Source of the DNA: JBCDCP01 sp039181495
Lineage (GTDB): Bacteria > Pseudomonadota > Alphaproteobacteria > Rhizobiales > Tepidamorphaceae
Direction: 5' to 3'
Assembly (NCBI GenBank): GCA_039181495.1
Contig: JBCDCP010000001.1
Span: 1 to 64,000, forward strand
Length of the DNA stretch: 64,000 bases
A model generated the notes under the pieces. It was not told where the DNA came from, did no database searches, and saw only the letters and a program-made list of their open reading frames with translations. Position 1 is the first letter of the stretch. Each line of letters begins with the position of its first letter. A program made the position numbers and the translations under genes. Positions 27,672-36,645 of this stretch are shown piece by piece.

Positions 27672-28755
27672 GCCCAACGAAAACGGCGCTGATGAAAATG
27701 CGTCAGGCATGGTCCTTTCGCGCGAAGATCTCGCGGTCTGCCGTGCGTTGATCAAAGACGGGTCCAAGTCCTTCTATACGGCCTCTTTGCTGCTCCCCGA
27801 ACGTGTCCGTGCGCCCGCTTACGCGATCTATGCATTCTGTCGTGTCTCCGACGACGCCGTCGATGATCCGGGCGCGAAGAGTGATGCCGTCACCGATTTG
27901 CGAGCGCGTCTGGACAGCGCCTATGCCGGTTCGCCGCGTGATGATGCGGTTGACCGGGCCTTTGCCGGTGTGGTCCGCCGCTATGCCATCCCCCGCTCCC
28001 TGCCAGAAGCACTGCTTGAGGGCCTTGAATGGGACATGCAGGGCCGGCGTTATCACAGCCTGTCGGAGCTCTATGATTATGCCGCCCGGGTTGCCGGCGC
28101 GGTTGGGGCGATGATGAGCACACTTATGGGTGCGCGAAGCCCTGATACGCTTGCCCGTGCGTGTGATCTCGGGGTTGCCATGCAGCTCACCAACATCGCC
28201 CGTGATGTTGGCGAAGATGCCCGTAATGGCCGGATTTATCTGCCGCTCGACTGGCTTGCTGAGGGGGGTATCGATCCAGAATCCTGGCTTGCCGATCCAG
28301 CGTTGACTCCGGAAATACAACGATTGACCGCGCGGCTGCTGGATGACGCTGATCATCTCTACAATCGCTCGGTATCGGGCATCGCGCGGCTGCCGTCGGC
28401 CTGCCGCCCGGCAATTCACGCTGCCCGGCTGATCTACCGCGAGATCGGCAAAGTGGTTGAACGAAACGGATATGATTCGTTGTCGACCCGAGCTGTTGTC
28501 TCGGCCAGCCGGAAGGGTCAGCTTGTCGCTGCCGCATTGGGAGCCATGTTTGTGCCATCCGGTCCGCACTCTGATCCACCGCTCGATGAAACGGCATTTC
28601 TTGTGGATGCTGTGCCTCCCCGGGCGCCCAAGGCCGGGATCGGCGAAGGCGTTCACGCCGATTGGTGGGAGATCGATGAGAGGGCCGGTCGGATCGTGGC
28701 TTTGTTCGGCCAACTTGAAGCCCGCGACAAGCAGGGCTTTCGCGACGTTTCCTAA
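27664..28755 (+). CDS. crtB: Phytoene synthase
   Basis: This 363-residue squalene/phytoene synthase condenses two GGPP molecules to phytoene. It has both Asp-rich motifs: DDAVDD near residue 60 and ARDVGEDARNGRIYLP. A GTG start at 27664 is chosen; GGGAG lies about 8 nt upstream, and it overlaps crtI by 8 bp, which indicates translational coupling. ATG 27709 is the alternative and would drop 15 residues with no conservation I recognise. Confidence 0.95.
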   Translation: MRKPNENGADENASGMVLSREDLAVCRALIKDGSKSFYTASLLLPERVRAPAYAIYAFCRVSDDAVDDPGAKSDAVTDLRARLDSAYAGSPRDDAVDRAFAGVVRRYAIPRSLPEALLEGLEWDMQGRRYHSLSELYDYAARVAGAVGAMMSTLMGARSPDTLARACDLGVAMQLTNIARDVGEDARNGRIYLPLDWLAEGGIDPESWLADPALTPEIQRLTARLLDDADHLYNRSVSGIARLPSACRPAIHAARLIYREIGKVVERNGYDSLSTRAVVSASRKGQLVAAALGAMFVPSGPHSDPPLDETAFLVDAVPPRAPKAGIGEGVHADWWEIDERAGRIVALFGQLEARDKQGFRDVS

Positions 28756-28822
28756 GGGAAGTTGTCTGCCAATATACCAAGCGGACATGTGACTTCGGCC
28801 CGGCACGGTCTATATAGCGATC

Positions 28823-29350
28823 GTGCGAACAATGCGGGTCGAGCTGATGAGCTGGTCATTTCTGGTGTTTGCGGGAGCATGTTTTGTGGCCGCTCTTTCC
28901 GGCGGGCTGTTTCGCCCCGGAGCCTGGTACCGCGCCCTGAACAAACCATCATGGCAGCCACCGGACTGGCTGTTCGGGCCTGTCTGGTTCGTTCTCTACT
29001 GGATGATTGCTTTTGCCGGGTGGATTGTCTGGGAACGAACGGGCGGACAGGGCGATCTGGCGGCAGCCGCTTTGCCAATGCTGGCTTATGTGGCGCAGCT
29101 TGTACTGAACTTCCTGTGGTCGCTGTTGTTTTTCGGTATGAAGCGAATGCGGCTGGCGTTCATCGAAGTTCTTGCGATGCATCTTTCGATCGTGGCCTGC
29201 ATCGTTCTGTTCTGGCCGGTCAGCCACGTCGCCGCATTGCTGATGATGCCCTACCTCGCCTGGGTCAGTTTTGCTGCGTTTCTCAACTACACACTGTTTC
29301 GGTTGAACCCCGATGGCGGGCTCGACCCGGCGGTTGCGAGAGCCTCTTGA
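28823..29350 (+). CDS. tspO: TspO/MBR family tryptophan-rich sensory protein
   Basis: This five-helix membrane protein of about 170 residues is rich in tryptophan, with PSWQPPDWLFGPVWFVLYW and LNFLWSLLFFGM. TspO of Rhodobacter (formerly CrtK) binds tetrapyrroles and modulates carotenoid and bacteriochlorophyll gene expression. The usual position between crtB and crtC is retained. Starts at 28823 (GTG), 28832 and 28847 are possible. The stop is overlapped by the next small gene. Confidence 0.93.
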   Translation: MRTMRVELMSWSFLVFAGACFVAALSGGLFRPGAWYRALNKPSWQPPDWLFGPVWFVLYWMIAFAGWIVWERTGGQGDLAAAALPMLAYVAQLVLNFLWSLLFFGMKRMRLAFIEVLAMHLSIVACIVLFWPVSHVAALLMMPYLAWVSFAAFLNYTLFRLNPDGGLDPAVARAS

Positions 29351-29535
29351 TCAACGCCCAAACACTCATTCTCATTGAGCTGTTTCTGGTCTTTGGCGGC
29401 CTATTAGCCTTCTTTGCCTGGCAGATGCACGCGTTGAAACGGGCGCGAGAGGAACGCGAGGCGCGCGAGCGGCAGGCAGCCGAGCAGTCAGTTGCCGGTC
29501 GGAAAACCAAGAAGAAAGCGAACTCGCGCGGCTAG
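29347..29535 (+). CDS. Small single-pass membrane protein after tspO
   Basis: This 62-residue frame starts with TTG overlapping the tspO stop (TTGA), which is typical of translational coupling. Residues 5-25 form one hydrophobic helix (TLILIELFLVFGGLLAFFAW). The rest is a charged, Arg/Glu- and Lys-rich tail that could be a short coiled coil. The function is unknown. The frame ends with 4 bp overlapping the end of convergent crtC. Length, composition and coupling support a real gene. Confidence 0.6.
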   Translation: MINAQTLILIELFLVFGGLLAFFAWQMHALKRAREEREARERQAAEQSVAGRKTKKKANSRG

Positions 29536-30404
29536 CGGGAAATCGGCGTTCTTGGCGGTCCCGAGAAGATGCTCCGCGGCATCCGCCATGGCAGCATGAG
29601 CCGGGTCGTCCAATGGTCGAAACGCCGAAGGTCGAGCGATTCGTGGACAGCCGGTGCATTTTCGCCGAGCAGATGGGTTTGAAGCTCCGATCGTGCATAG
29701 AAAGGCGTGTCTTCAAGTGTTCGCGTCACGGTTGCTGAGCGGGCGCGATGGGTTCCTTCATCGGCTTGGACAAACCGGCGGATGCGCCAGAGGGTGGATG
29801 GCAATGTGCGCCGTTCAGGCGGTTCGAACAGATCGGCCTTGCCGGATCGGTCAAAGCGTACTGCGATGGAAGATCGCGCGTCGTTCCGGTCAATCGAATC
29901 ATAGAGAACAGCCGCGCCATCGTTGAGATCCGCGCGCGACCAGTCCCACTCGGTGAAACCTGCTTCGAGCGGCTCGGTTCCCATATTGGTGTCGAGATAG
30001 CCATGCCCGGACCAGTGGCAGGCCGGTTGATCGAATTCCACCTCAATGCGGGAAACTGGCGCGATGGCCCACCAGCGGTGCCGCGCCTGATCGTCGAGCT
30101 GAAAAGCAGTGTCAGTGATCGCATGCGGCGACAGTCGAATCCGCCCTTTGACCCGATAGGGAAGGGGTGCGCCGATCTCGTCGATCTCGAGCAACAACGC
30201 ATTGCCGTCCCACCGCATCGCGCTGGGGCCAACGATAAAGTTCTGCTTGTCGCGAAACACCGCCTTGCGGGGCCGTTCGGTCATGGTCCAGCGTTTCACA
30301 CCCTTGCCGTAGAGCGCGACATTGAATGCGCAGTGGTCGTCGGGCCTCTTGCGGCCGGCCCAGAAGTAGTAGGGTGAGAACACCGAACCCACGAACATGA
30401 TCAT
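29532..30404 (-). CDS. crtC: Hydroxyneurosporene synthase (carotenoid 1,2-hydratase)
   Basis: CrtC adds water to the terminal double bond of neurosporene or lycopene derivatives. The body carries the family motifs GSVFSPYYFWAGR, DHCAFNVALYG, RWTMTER and HGYLDTNMG. The ATG at 30404 gives 290 residues, close to the Rhodobacter proteins. However, family-like sequence (FDFDQTVEPGGYLWWYVDGL) continues upstream into the crtD 3' end, to about 30490, where I find no ATG, GTG or TTG in frame before an ATG at 30779. The true start is therefore uncertain. The gene reads out of the crtD end on the same strand. Confidence 0.88.
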   Translation of the reverse strand: MIMFVGSVFSPYYFWAGRKRPDDHCAFNVALYGKGVKRWTMTERPRKAVFRDKQNFIVGPSAMRWDGNALLLEIDEIGAPLPYRVKGRIRLSPHAITDTAFQLDDQARHRWWAIAPVSRIEVEFDQPACHWSGHGYLDTNMGTEPLEAGFTEWDWSRADLNDGAAVLYDSIDRNDARSSIAVRFDRSGKADLFEPPERRTLPSTLWRIRRFVQADEGTHRARSATVTRTLEDTPFYARSELQTHLLGENAPAVHESLDLRRFDHWTTRLMLPWRMPRSIFSGPPRTPISR

Positions 30405-30430
30405 GCTCAGGCCATAACGGCCGCAATCGC

Positions 30431-32011
30431 TCAGCCCGTCGACATACCACCAGAGATAACCACCGGGCTCGACCGTCTGGTCGAAGTCAAATCCTGGTGG
30501 AGAGATTGCGCTGCCAGCCGTCCCGACAGCGCTGCCATCGGCACGCCCGGTCCCGGATGAACGCTGCCCCCGGCGAGATACAGGCCGCGTATCCGGGTCC
30601 GTGCTTCCGGCCTGCGGAATGATGCGTTCCAGCTGTGATTCGCCCGACCGTAAAGCGCCCCGCCGGTCCCCGGGAACAGCTTCTCGAAGTCCTCCGGCGT
30701 GGTCAGAACCTGATTCACCGAATCCGTCTCCAGCTTGAGGCCCAGCCGCTCCAGATGGGTGAAGGTCTGCTGATGACATCTATCGGTCTCCTGTGCGGTC
30801 CAGCCGGTGTCGTCACCTGTGGCTGGCGCGTTGGTCAGAATGAGCAACCTTTCGCGGCCGTCGGGTGTTGCGGCGTTTGCCACATCGCCCCGGTCCTGCG
30901 CGCAAACATAAACTGTGGGATCGGCCGGTGTCTGTCGTTGGCGGAAAATCTCTTCGAATTCCGCGCGATAGCCGTGGTTAGCTGGATTAGAGAAGAACAC
31001 GTTGTGGCGCAGGAGCGGAAATCCGTCTGCCTTTGCGAACGCGGTCCAGACGCAGGCCGAAAGGGAACGGTCTTTCAAAGAAACAGGTTCAGCGACACTT
31101 TTTACCTGATCGCCCAACAGGCCCCAACCAAGTGCTGAGACGTCGCCATTGTAGATGACATGGCGTCCGGGGATGTGCTCGCCGGTGGTCAGTGTGACAC
31201 CGCTAACGCCGTCATTTCCTGTTTCGATTCGCGCGACCCGACAGCCGGTTCGGACAATTGCGCCGTTATGCGTCGCACTGTTTGAAATCGCCTTGGCCAG
31301 GGCGTGCATGCCACCCTCAACATACCAGACGCCCTGTTGCTCGACATGGGCAACAAGCATCAATGTGGCTGGGCACAGGAACGGTGATGACCCGCAATAG
31401 GTGGCATAACGGCCAAATAGTTGCTGCAGACGAGGATCCTGGAAATGTCGGCCAAGTGCTGCCCACATTTTCGAAAAGGGTCCGGCGCGCAACAGCGCTG
31501 GCCACTTGGCAAACCCCATACGTTTATGCAGCGACAGCATGCCCGGGCGCGAGCCGCGGATGAAGGGCCCTTCCAGCGTCTCGTAGATCTCTGCCGCATG
31601 GGCACAGAATCCGCGGAAAAGATCGGCTTCGGCTGGCCCGGACAGTGATTCTATCGCTGCCGCCGACCGATCAACATCTGCAAACAGGTCAAGTGTCGTT
31701 CCGTCCGGCCACGCGTGACGTGCCAGGATATCGGCGCGCTGTAACGTTACCGCGTCTTCGAATTGCTGGCCGGCTTCGGCATAAAGACCATCGAACACCC
31801 ATTTCATGGTGAACACGGTCGGGCCTGCATCAACCCCTTCGGCGGCATCGGGAAGATGGATCTGACGCATCTTGCCACCGACCTGCTCGGCTGCCTCCAA
31901 AACGGTTACCGGGCGACCCGTTGCTGCCACCGCAAAGGCGGCGCTGAGTCCGCCGATGCCAGCGCCAATGACGATGACATGATCGGCGGAAGAGGTCGGC
32001 ATTTGCAGCAC
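30431..32011 (-). CDS. crtD: Hydroxyneurosporene/methoxyneurosporene desaturase
   Basis: This 526-residue CrtI-family flavoprotein desaturates hydroxylated or methoxylated neurosporene at C3,4. The FAD motif VIVIGAGIGGLSAAFAVAA is near the N-terminus, together with EAAEQVGGKM. The C-terminal motif is LYLAGGSVHPGPGVPMAALS. It is divergent from crtE, and the shared promoter holds tandem PpsR operators. GTG at 32011 and ATG at 32002 are both possible starts. Confidence 0.95.
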   Translation of the reverse strand: MLQMPTSSADHVIVIGAGIGGLSAAFAVAATGRPVTVLEAAEQVGGKMRQIHLPDAAEGVDAGPTVFTMKWVFDGLYAEAGQQFEDAVTLQRADILARHAWPDGTTLDLFADVDRSAAAIESLSGPAEADLFRGFCAHAAEIYETLEGPFIRGSRPGMLSLHKRMGFAKWPALLRAGPFSKMWAALGRHFQDPRLQQLFGRYATYCGSSPFLCPATLMLVAHVEQQGVWYVEGGMHALAKAISNSATHNGAIVRTGCRVARIETGNDGVSGVTLTTGEHIPGRHVIYNGDVSALGWGLLGDQVKSVAEPVSLKDRSLSACVWTAFAKADGFPLLRHNVFFSNPANHGYRAEFEEIFRQRQTPADPTVYVCAQDRGDVANAATPDGRERLLILTNAPATGDDTGWTAQETDRCHQQTFTHLERLGLKLETDSVNQVLTTPEDFEKLFPGTGGALYGRANHSWNASFRRPEARTRIRGLYLAGGSVHPGPGVPMAALSGRLAAQSLHQDLTSTRRSSPVVISGGMSTG

Positions 32012-32055
32012 GATGGGGGTTCCTCTTGGTCGCGCGAACCGGCTTTATTGATAAG

Positions 32056-32099
32056 TGTCAATCAAAATTGACAGTCAGGCAAGACAATTGAACTAGACA
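32056..32099. promoter_or_regulatory. Tandem PpsR operators between crtD and crtE
   Basis: The exact site TGTCAATCAAAATTGACA (32056-32073) is followed after 8 bp by AGA-N12-ACA (32082-32099), a half-degenerate copy. The arrangement serves both divergent genes. Confidence 0.8.
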
Positions 32100-32188
32100 T
32101 TCTGGCTGATGGTCCCTACCCTTTTTGATCAAGCGCACTAACCCGCGCGCATCGCGACGATTGCCTGGGAGCCGGAGGGAGCGGAGCC

Positions 32189-33058
32189 ATGAAGTCACTG
32201 GCACGGATCGAGCAGGCTCTGGATCATGCGCTGGAGCGCGCAACCGGAGAAACCTGTCCGCCGCAACTGGCAGACGCGGTGCGTTACGCATTGTTCCCCG
32301 GTGGTGCGCGGGTCCGGCCACGGCTCTGTCTGGCCGTTGGACTAGCCTGCGGTGACGATGCACCCGAACTGACCGATGCGGCCTGCGCGGCCGTCGAGAT
32401 CATGCATTGCGCATCGCTGGTCCATGACGACATGCCTTGCTTCGATGACGCTGAGACGCGACGCGGGCGCCCCTCAGTGCATAAGACCTTCGGTGAGCCG
32501 TTGGCGCTGCTTACCGGCGATGCAATGATCGTTCTCGCATTTGACATTCTTGGCCGTGCTGCATGCTCGCATCCTTCGCGGCTGGGCCCGTTGGTCTCCG
32601 CATTGTCTGGTGCGGTTGGAATGCCGAACGGCATCACGGCCGGGCAGGCCTGGGAGAGCGAAGACAGTCCGCCGCTCGACCTCTATCACCGGGCCAAGAC
32701 TGGGGCGCTCTTTATCGGCGCATGCCGGCTGGGCGCGATTTCGGCAGGCGGAGATGCTGATGCGTGGGTCACGCTAGGCGATCGTCTGGGCGCGGCCTAT
32801 CAAGTTGCCGACGATCTGCGGGATGCCGCTGCCGATGAGGATGAGATCGGCAAGCCGGTTGGCCAGGATGGTATCCATGACCGGCCCAATGCTGTGGCTG
32901 AACTCGGAATTCCGAAAGCGCTGGGCAAACTCGACAGCCTGGTGCGTGGCGCGATTTCCGCCATTCCCGAATGCCGCGGAGCGGAGATGCTCGAAGCCCT
33001 CATCCGCAGTGAAGCAAAGCGGCTGGTTCCCAACAAGCTTGCAAAGTCGGCGGCCTGA
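32189..33058 (+). CDS. crtE: Geranylgeranyl diphosphate synthase
   Basis: This 289-residue trans-prenyltransferase supplies GGPP for carotenoids and the bacteriochlorophyll tail. The first Asp-rich motif is in HDDMPCFDDAETRRG and the second in VADDLRDAAAD. A GGAGG lies upstream of the ATG. crtF follows 12 bp later in the same operon. Confidence 0.95.
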   Translation: MKSLARIEQALDHALERATGETCPPQLADAVRYALFPGGARVRPRLCLAVGLACGDDAPELTDAACAAVEIMHCASLVHDDMPCFDDAETRRGRPSVHKTFGEPLALLTGDAMIVLAFDILGRAACSHPSRLGPLVSALSGAVGMPNGITAGQAWESEDSPPLDLYHRAKTGALFIGACRLGAISAGGDADAWVTLGDRLGAAYQVADDLRDAAADEDEIGKPVGQDGIHDRPNAVAELGIPKALGKLDSLVRGAISAIPECRGAEMLEALIRSEAKRLVPNKLAKSAA

Positions 33059-33070
33059 TTGGGGCCGAAC

Positions 33071-34303
33071 ATGTCGGCACACACCGAAAGCAGTCTGGGG
33101 AGACCATCGACGGACGCTGACGGAAAAGCCCTCACCACGAGCCACGATACGGGACGATCTGCGGCAACCGGATGGTTGCGTTCGCGCTGGTGCGCGTTTC
33201 GTGACCGCATGCTCCAGGACATCCGGTTTCAGCGTTGGGCTGCGGGATTTCCGCTGACCGCGTGGCTGGCGCGCAAGCGAACTTCCGAGCTCTTCGATCT
33301 CACAGCCGGTTTCGTTTATTCGCAGATCCTTCATGCGATCGTCTCCCTCGACATTCTTCCATTGATGTCGAAAGGGCCGATACCATTTGCACGTCTTCTG
33401 TCCGAAGTTCAGCTTTCCGAGGATGCCGCGCGCCGGCTGTTTGACGGGGCCGTTGCCTTGCGTCTGATGGAACGGCGCGGTGAGGAGGCCGGGCACACGC
33501 TCTACGGGCTAGGCGATCTGGGCGCTGCATTGCTGGCCAATCCCGGTGTCGGTGCGATGATCCGGCACCATGCGCTGCTCTATCGTGACCTGACCGACCC
33601 CGTTGCGCTGTTGCGCGGCGAAACAGTTGATACGGATGGCCACACTGCGCTGTCGCGATACTGGGCTTATGTGCGCAACCAGGACGCGGACACGCTACCG
33701 GCCGAGCAGGTGTCGGACTACAGCGCGCTGATGGGAATCTCACAGGCGTTCATTGCCGAGGAGATTCTGCGCGCCTATCCGATTGGAAGACACGCCCAGG
33801 TGCTCGATATCGGTGGCGGTCAGGGCGCGTTCATTCAGGCCGCTGCTGCGGAAACGACACAGACCCGGTTCCAGCTGTTTGACCTTCCTGCTGTGGCCGA
33901 ACGAGCGGCTCAGCGCTTTGCCGAAGCTGGCTTGGCAGAACGTTGCGTTGCCCATGGCGGGGACATGTTCGCAGGCGACTATCCGCCGGGCGCTGATCTC
34001 ATCTGCCTCATCCGTGTTCTTTACGATCACTCGGATGATGCCATCGTAAAATTGCTCACCGCTATTCGCGGTCATATGGCGGCCGACTCGACGCTGCTGG
34101 TGGCCGAACCCATGGCCGGCGTGCGCAGCGCCGAACGCATGGGTGACGCCTATTTCGGCATGTATTTGTTTGCCATGCATGGCGGCCGGCCAAGGACTCA
34201 GGCCGAACTCACATCCTTCCTGAAAGAGGCCGGTTTCTCGACCGTGACGCGCCACTCTGTCCGCAATCCGATGCTGACGAGTGTGGTGACTGCAAGACCT
34301 TAG
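33071..34303 (+). CDS. crtF: Hydroxyneurosporene O-methyltransferase
   Basis: This 410-residue SAM-dependent methyltransferase methylates the 1-hydroxyl of carotenoids. The SAM-binding motif is VLDIGGGQGAF, and an N-terminal dimerisation helix bundle precedes it, as in other plant-type O-methyltransferases. The ATG at 33071 is preferred over a TTG at 33059. With crtC, crtD and crtA it allows spheroidene or spirilloxanthin-type end products and their keto forms. Confidence 0.94.
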   Translation: MSAHTESSLGRPSTDADGKALTTSHDTGRSAATGWLRSRWCAFRDRMLQDIRFQRWAAGFPLTAWLARKRTSELFDLTAGFVYSQILHAIVSLDILPLMSKGPIPFARLLSEVQLSEDAARRLFDGAVALRLMERRGEEAGHTLYGLGDLGAALLANPGVGAMIRHHALLYRDLTDPVALLRGETVDTDGHTALSRYWAYVRNQDADTLPAEQVSDYSALMGISQAFIAEEILRAYPIGRHAQVLDIGGGQGAFIQAAAAETTQTRFQLFDLPAVAERAAQRFAEAGLAERCVAHGGDMFAGDYPPGADLICLIRVLYDHSDDAIVKLLTAIRGHMAADSTLLVAEPMAGVRSAERMGDAYFGMYLFAMHGGRPRTQAELTSFLKEAGFSTVTRHSVRNPMLTSVVTARP

Positions 34304-34321
34304 GGATTTCACGTCCGTAAG

Positions 34322-34365
34322 TGTTAAGTTTGCTTGACATGTCTTAGCGTCAAATTAGACTGACA
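34322..34365. promoter_or_regulatory. Tandem PpsR operators upstream of bchC
   Basis: TGTTAAGTTTGCTTGACA (34322-34339, exact) and CGT-N12-ACA (34348-34365, one mismatch) are separated by 8 bp. They lie 165 bp before bchC, in the 226-bp gap after crtF, and would govern the bchCXYZ-pufQBA superoperon. Confidence 0.8.
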
Positions 34366-34529
34366 ATCAGAACAGCCTAGGACTAGCCCGGAGGGGGTCA
34401 GGCCAGCTCGGCTGGCACGCGTGGCAGTACCGGTCGCCGATCTCAACACCCTCCGCAGCAACGCCCTTCAAACCGCGCTGACGATCAGGCGGCGGAAAAC
34501 ACGATCAGGACGGCATTGAAGATCAAGCA

Positions 34530-35564
34530 ATGAACGTTTCGGCAAAGGATCTGCATAGTCTGACCGATCAGGCCAGCGCCGATGTGCACGACGGCCCTGA
34601 TCGGGCCATCGCCCTTGAAGCGATGGCTGTCGTTCTGCAGTCCCCGGAACAGCTTGAAGTACGCCGACTGTCGCTCACACCGCCCGAGCGCGATGACATA
34701 GTCGTCGATATCGCCTTCAGTGGAATTTCGACAGGAACCGAAAGGCTGCTTTGGACGGGGCGCATGCCGCAGTTTCCCGGCATGGGCTATCCACTTGTTC
34801 CTGGTTATGAATCTGTCGGAACGGTGGTCGCAGCAGGCAGCGATGCTGCACACGCGGTGGGGGATCCGGTCTTTGTTCCCGGCGCCCGCTGTTATGGCGA
34901 TGTCCGGGGGCTTTTCGGTGGTGCGGCATCGAGGGTCGTGCTGGCCTCGGACCGTGCCGTCGCGCTTGATGGAGTGTCCGGCGAAGAGGGCGTTCTGATC
35001 GCATTGGCGGCAACCGCCTATCATGCGCTTTATCGATCAACCGACGCGTCCGATGTGACGCTGCCAGAGCTGATCGTCGGACATGGCGTACTGGGCCGGC
35101 TGGTGGCGCGGCTGGTCGTTGCGCTGGGTGGCGAACCGGTGGTCTGGGAAGCCAACGAACTCCGTCATGGCGGAGCCCAGGGCTACCGCGTGGTGCTTCC
35201 GGAAAACGACCTGCGGACCGACTATCCCGTCATCTGTGATGTCAGCGGCGCAGCCGACATCCTTGACACGCTGATCGAACGTCTGGGCAAGGGCGGCGAA
35301 ATCGTCCTCGCCGGCTTCTACGAACAACCGCTGAGCTTCGTGTTTCCGCCCGCCTTCATGCGCGAGGCGCGAATCCGCATCGCCGCTGAATGGGCGCCGC
35401 AGGACCTGGCCGCCGTCAAGGCGCTGATTGCTGAGGGGCGGCTCGATCTAGGGGGGCTCATTACCCATCGCAGGCCTGCAAGCGAGGCTGAGGATGCCTA
35501 TGCAACGGCGTTCTCGGACCCGCAATGCCTGAAGATGATCCTCGATTGGAGGGCATCGTCATGA
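34530..35564 (+). CDS. bchC: 3-hydroxyethyl bacteriochlorophyllide a dehydrogenase
   Basis: This 344-residue medium-chain dehydrogenase-like protein oxidises the C3 hydroxyethyl group to acetyl on the bacteriochlorophyllide. It has [22 protein letters not shown] and [20 protein letters not shown], the nucleotide-binding turn. A tandem PpsR site lies upstream. It heads the bchC-X-Y-Z-pufQBA run. Confidence 0.95.
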   Translation: MNVSAKDLHSLTDQASADVHDGPDRAIALEAMAVVLQSPEQLEVRRLSLTPPERDDIVVDIAFSGISTGTERLLWTGRMPQFPGMGYPLVPGYESVGTVVAAGSDAAHAVGDPVFVPGARCYGDVRGLFGGAASRVVLASDRAVALDGVSGEEGVLIALAATAYHALYRSTDASDVTLPELIVGHGVLGRLVARLVVALGGEPVVWEANELRHGGAQGYRVVLPENDLRTDYPVICDVSGAADILDTLIERLGKGGEIVLAGFYEQPLSFVFPPAFMREARIRIAAEWAPQDLAAVKALIAEGRLDLGGLITHRRPASEAEDAYATAFSDPQCLKMILDWRASS

Positions 35565-35601
35565 CGACTGCGCTGGATCGCAACTGTTTGAGGGGACAGT
35601 C

Positions 35602-36636
35602 ATGAACGCAATTCCACCAAAGCCGAACGGGTCTGGCCCGGGCAAGGGTAACGGCAAGCCGAACATGCGCGATCTATTGCGCGCCGAAGCGGCAATCGAC
35701 CCCGATGCCGTGCACACCGGCGAAGTCACCAAGGAAACCCAGGTGATCGCCATCTACGGCAAGGGCGGCATCGGCAAATCGTTCACGCTGTCAAATCTCA
35801 GCTACATGATGGCGCAGCAGGGCAAGAAGGTTCTGCTGATCGGGTGCGACCCGAAGTCCGATACCACGTCGCTGCTGTTCGGCGGCAAGTCTTGTCCCAC
35901 AATCATCGAGACGTCGTCGGCCAAAAAAGCCGCTGGTGAAGACGTCGAGATCGGTGACGTCTGCTTCAAACGCGATGGCGTGTTTGCCATGGAGCTTGGC
36001 GGCCCCGAGGTCGGGCGTGGCTGTGGCGGACGCGGCATCATCCATGGTTTCGAGCTGCTCGAAAAACTCGGCTTCCACGACTGGGATTTCGACTACGTGC
36101 TGCTCGACTTCCTCGGCGACGTGGTCTGTGGAGGCTTTGGCCTGCCGATCGCCCGCGACATGTGCCAGAAGGTGATCGTTGTCGGCTCAAACGACCTGCA
36201 GTCGCTCTATGTCGCCAACAATGTCTGCTCAGCGGTCGAGTATTTCCGCAAGCTTGGCGGCAATGTCGGCGTGGCCGGTATGGTGGTCAACAAGGATGAC
36301 GGCACCGGCGAAGCGCAGGCCTTTGCGGAAACCGTCGGTATTCCGGTCCTGTCAGCGATCCCAGCTGATGAGGATATTCGCCGCAAGAGCGCCAATTACG
36401 AGATCATCGGCATGCCCGATGGCGAGTGGGGCGAGCTGTTCGCCCAGCTGGCCACTAATGTGGCTGTCGCGCCGCCGCTGCACCCTGAGCCGCTTACGCA
36501 GGACGGTCTGCTGGGCCTGTTCAAGGACGAGGAGACCGGTGCCAACGAACTGCTGATCCCTGCCACCATGGCGGATATGTGCGGCGTCAACCATGTCGAG
36601 CGGCCATCGCTCGAAGTCATCTACGATAACGTCTGA
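35602..36636 (+). CDS. bchX: Chlorophyllide reductase iron protein
   Basis: This 344-residue NifH-like ATPase donates electrons to BchYZ for ring B reduction. The P-loop is GKGGIGKS (residues 53-60). Cluster-ligating cysteines are visible in GRGCGGRG and DVVCGGFG. Its N-terminal extension of about 45 residues is normal for BchX. The gene follows bchC with a 37-bp gap. Confidence 0.97.
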   Translation: MNAIPPKPNGSGPGKGNGKPNMRDLLRAEAAIDPDAVHTGEVTKETQVIAIYGKGGIGKSFTLSNLSYMMAQQGKKVLLIGCDPKSDTTSLLFGGKSCPTIIETSSAKKAAGEDVEIGDVCFKRDGVFAMELGGPEVGRGCGGRGIIHGFELLEKLGFHDWDFDYVLLDFLGDVVCGGFGLPIARDMCQKVIVVGSNDLQSLYVANNVCSAVEYFRKLGGNVGVAGMVVNKDDGTGEAQAFAETVGIPVLSAIPADEDIRRKSANYEIIGMPDGEWGELFAQLATNVAVAPPLHPEPLTQDGLLGLFKDEETGANELLIPATMADMCGVNHVERPSLEVIYDNV

Positions 36637-36645
36637 GGCACGGCG

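Noticed and set aside
28763..28780. Possible PpsR site before tspO
   Set aside because: It reads TGT-N12-CAA; the right half-site does not fit and no second site is spaced correctly.
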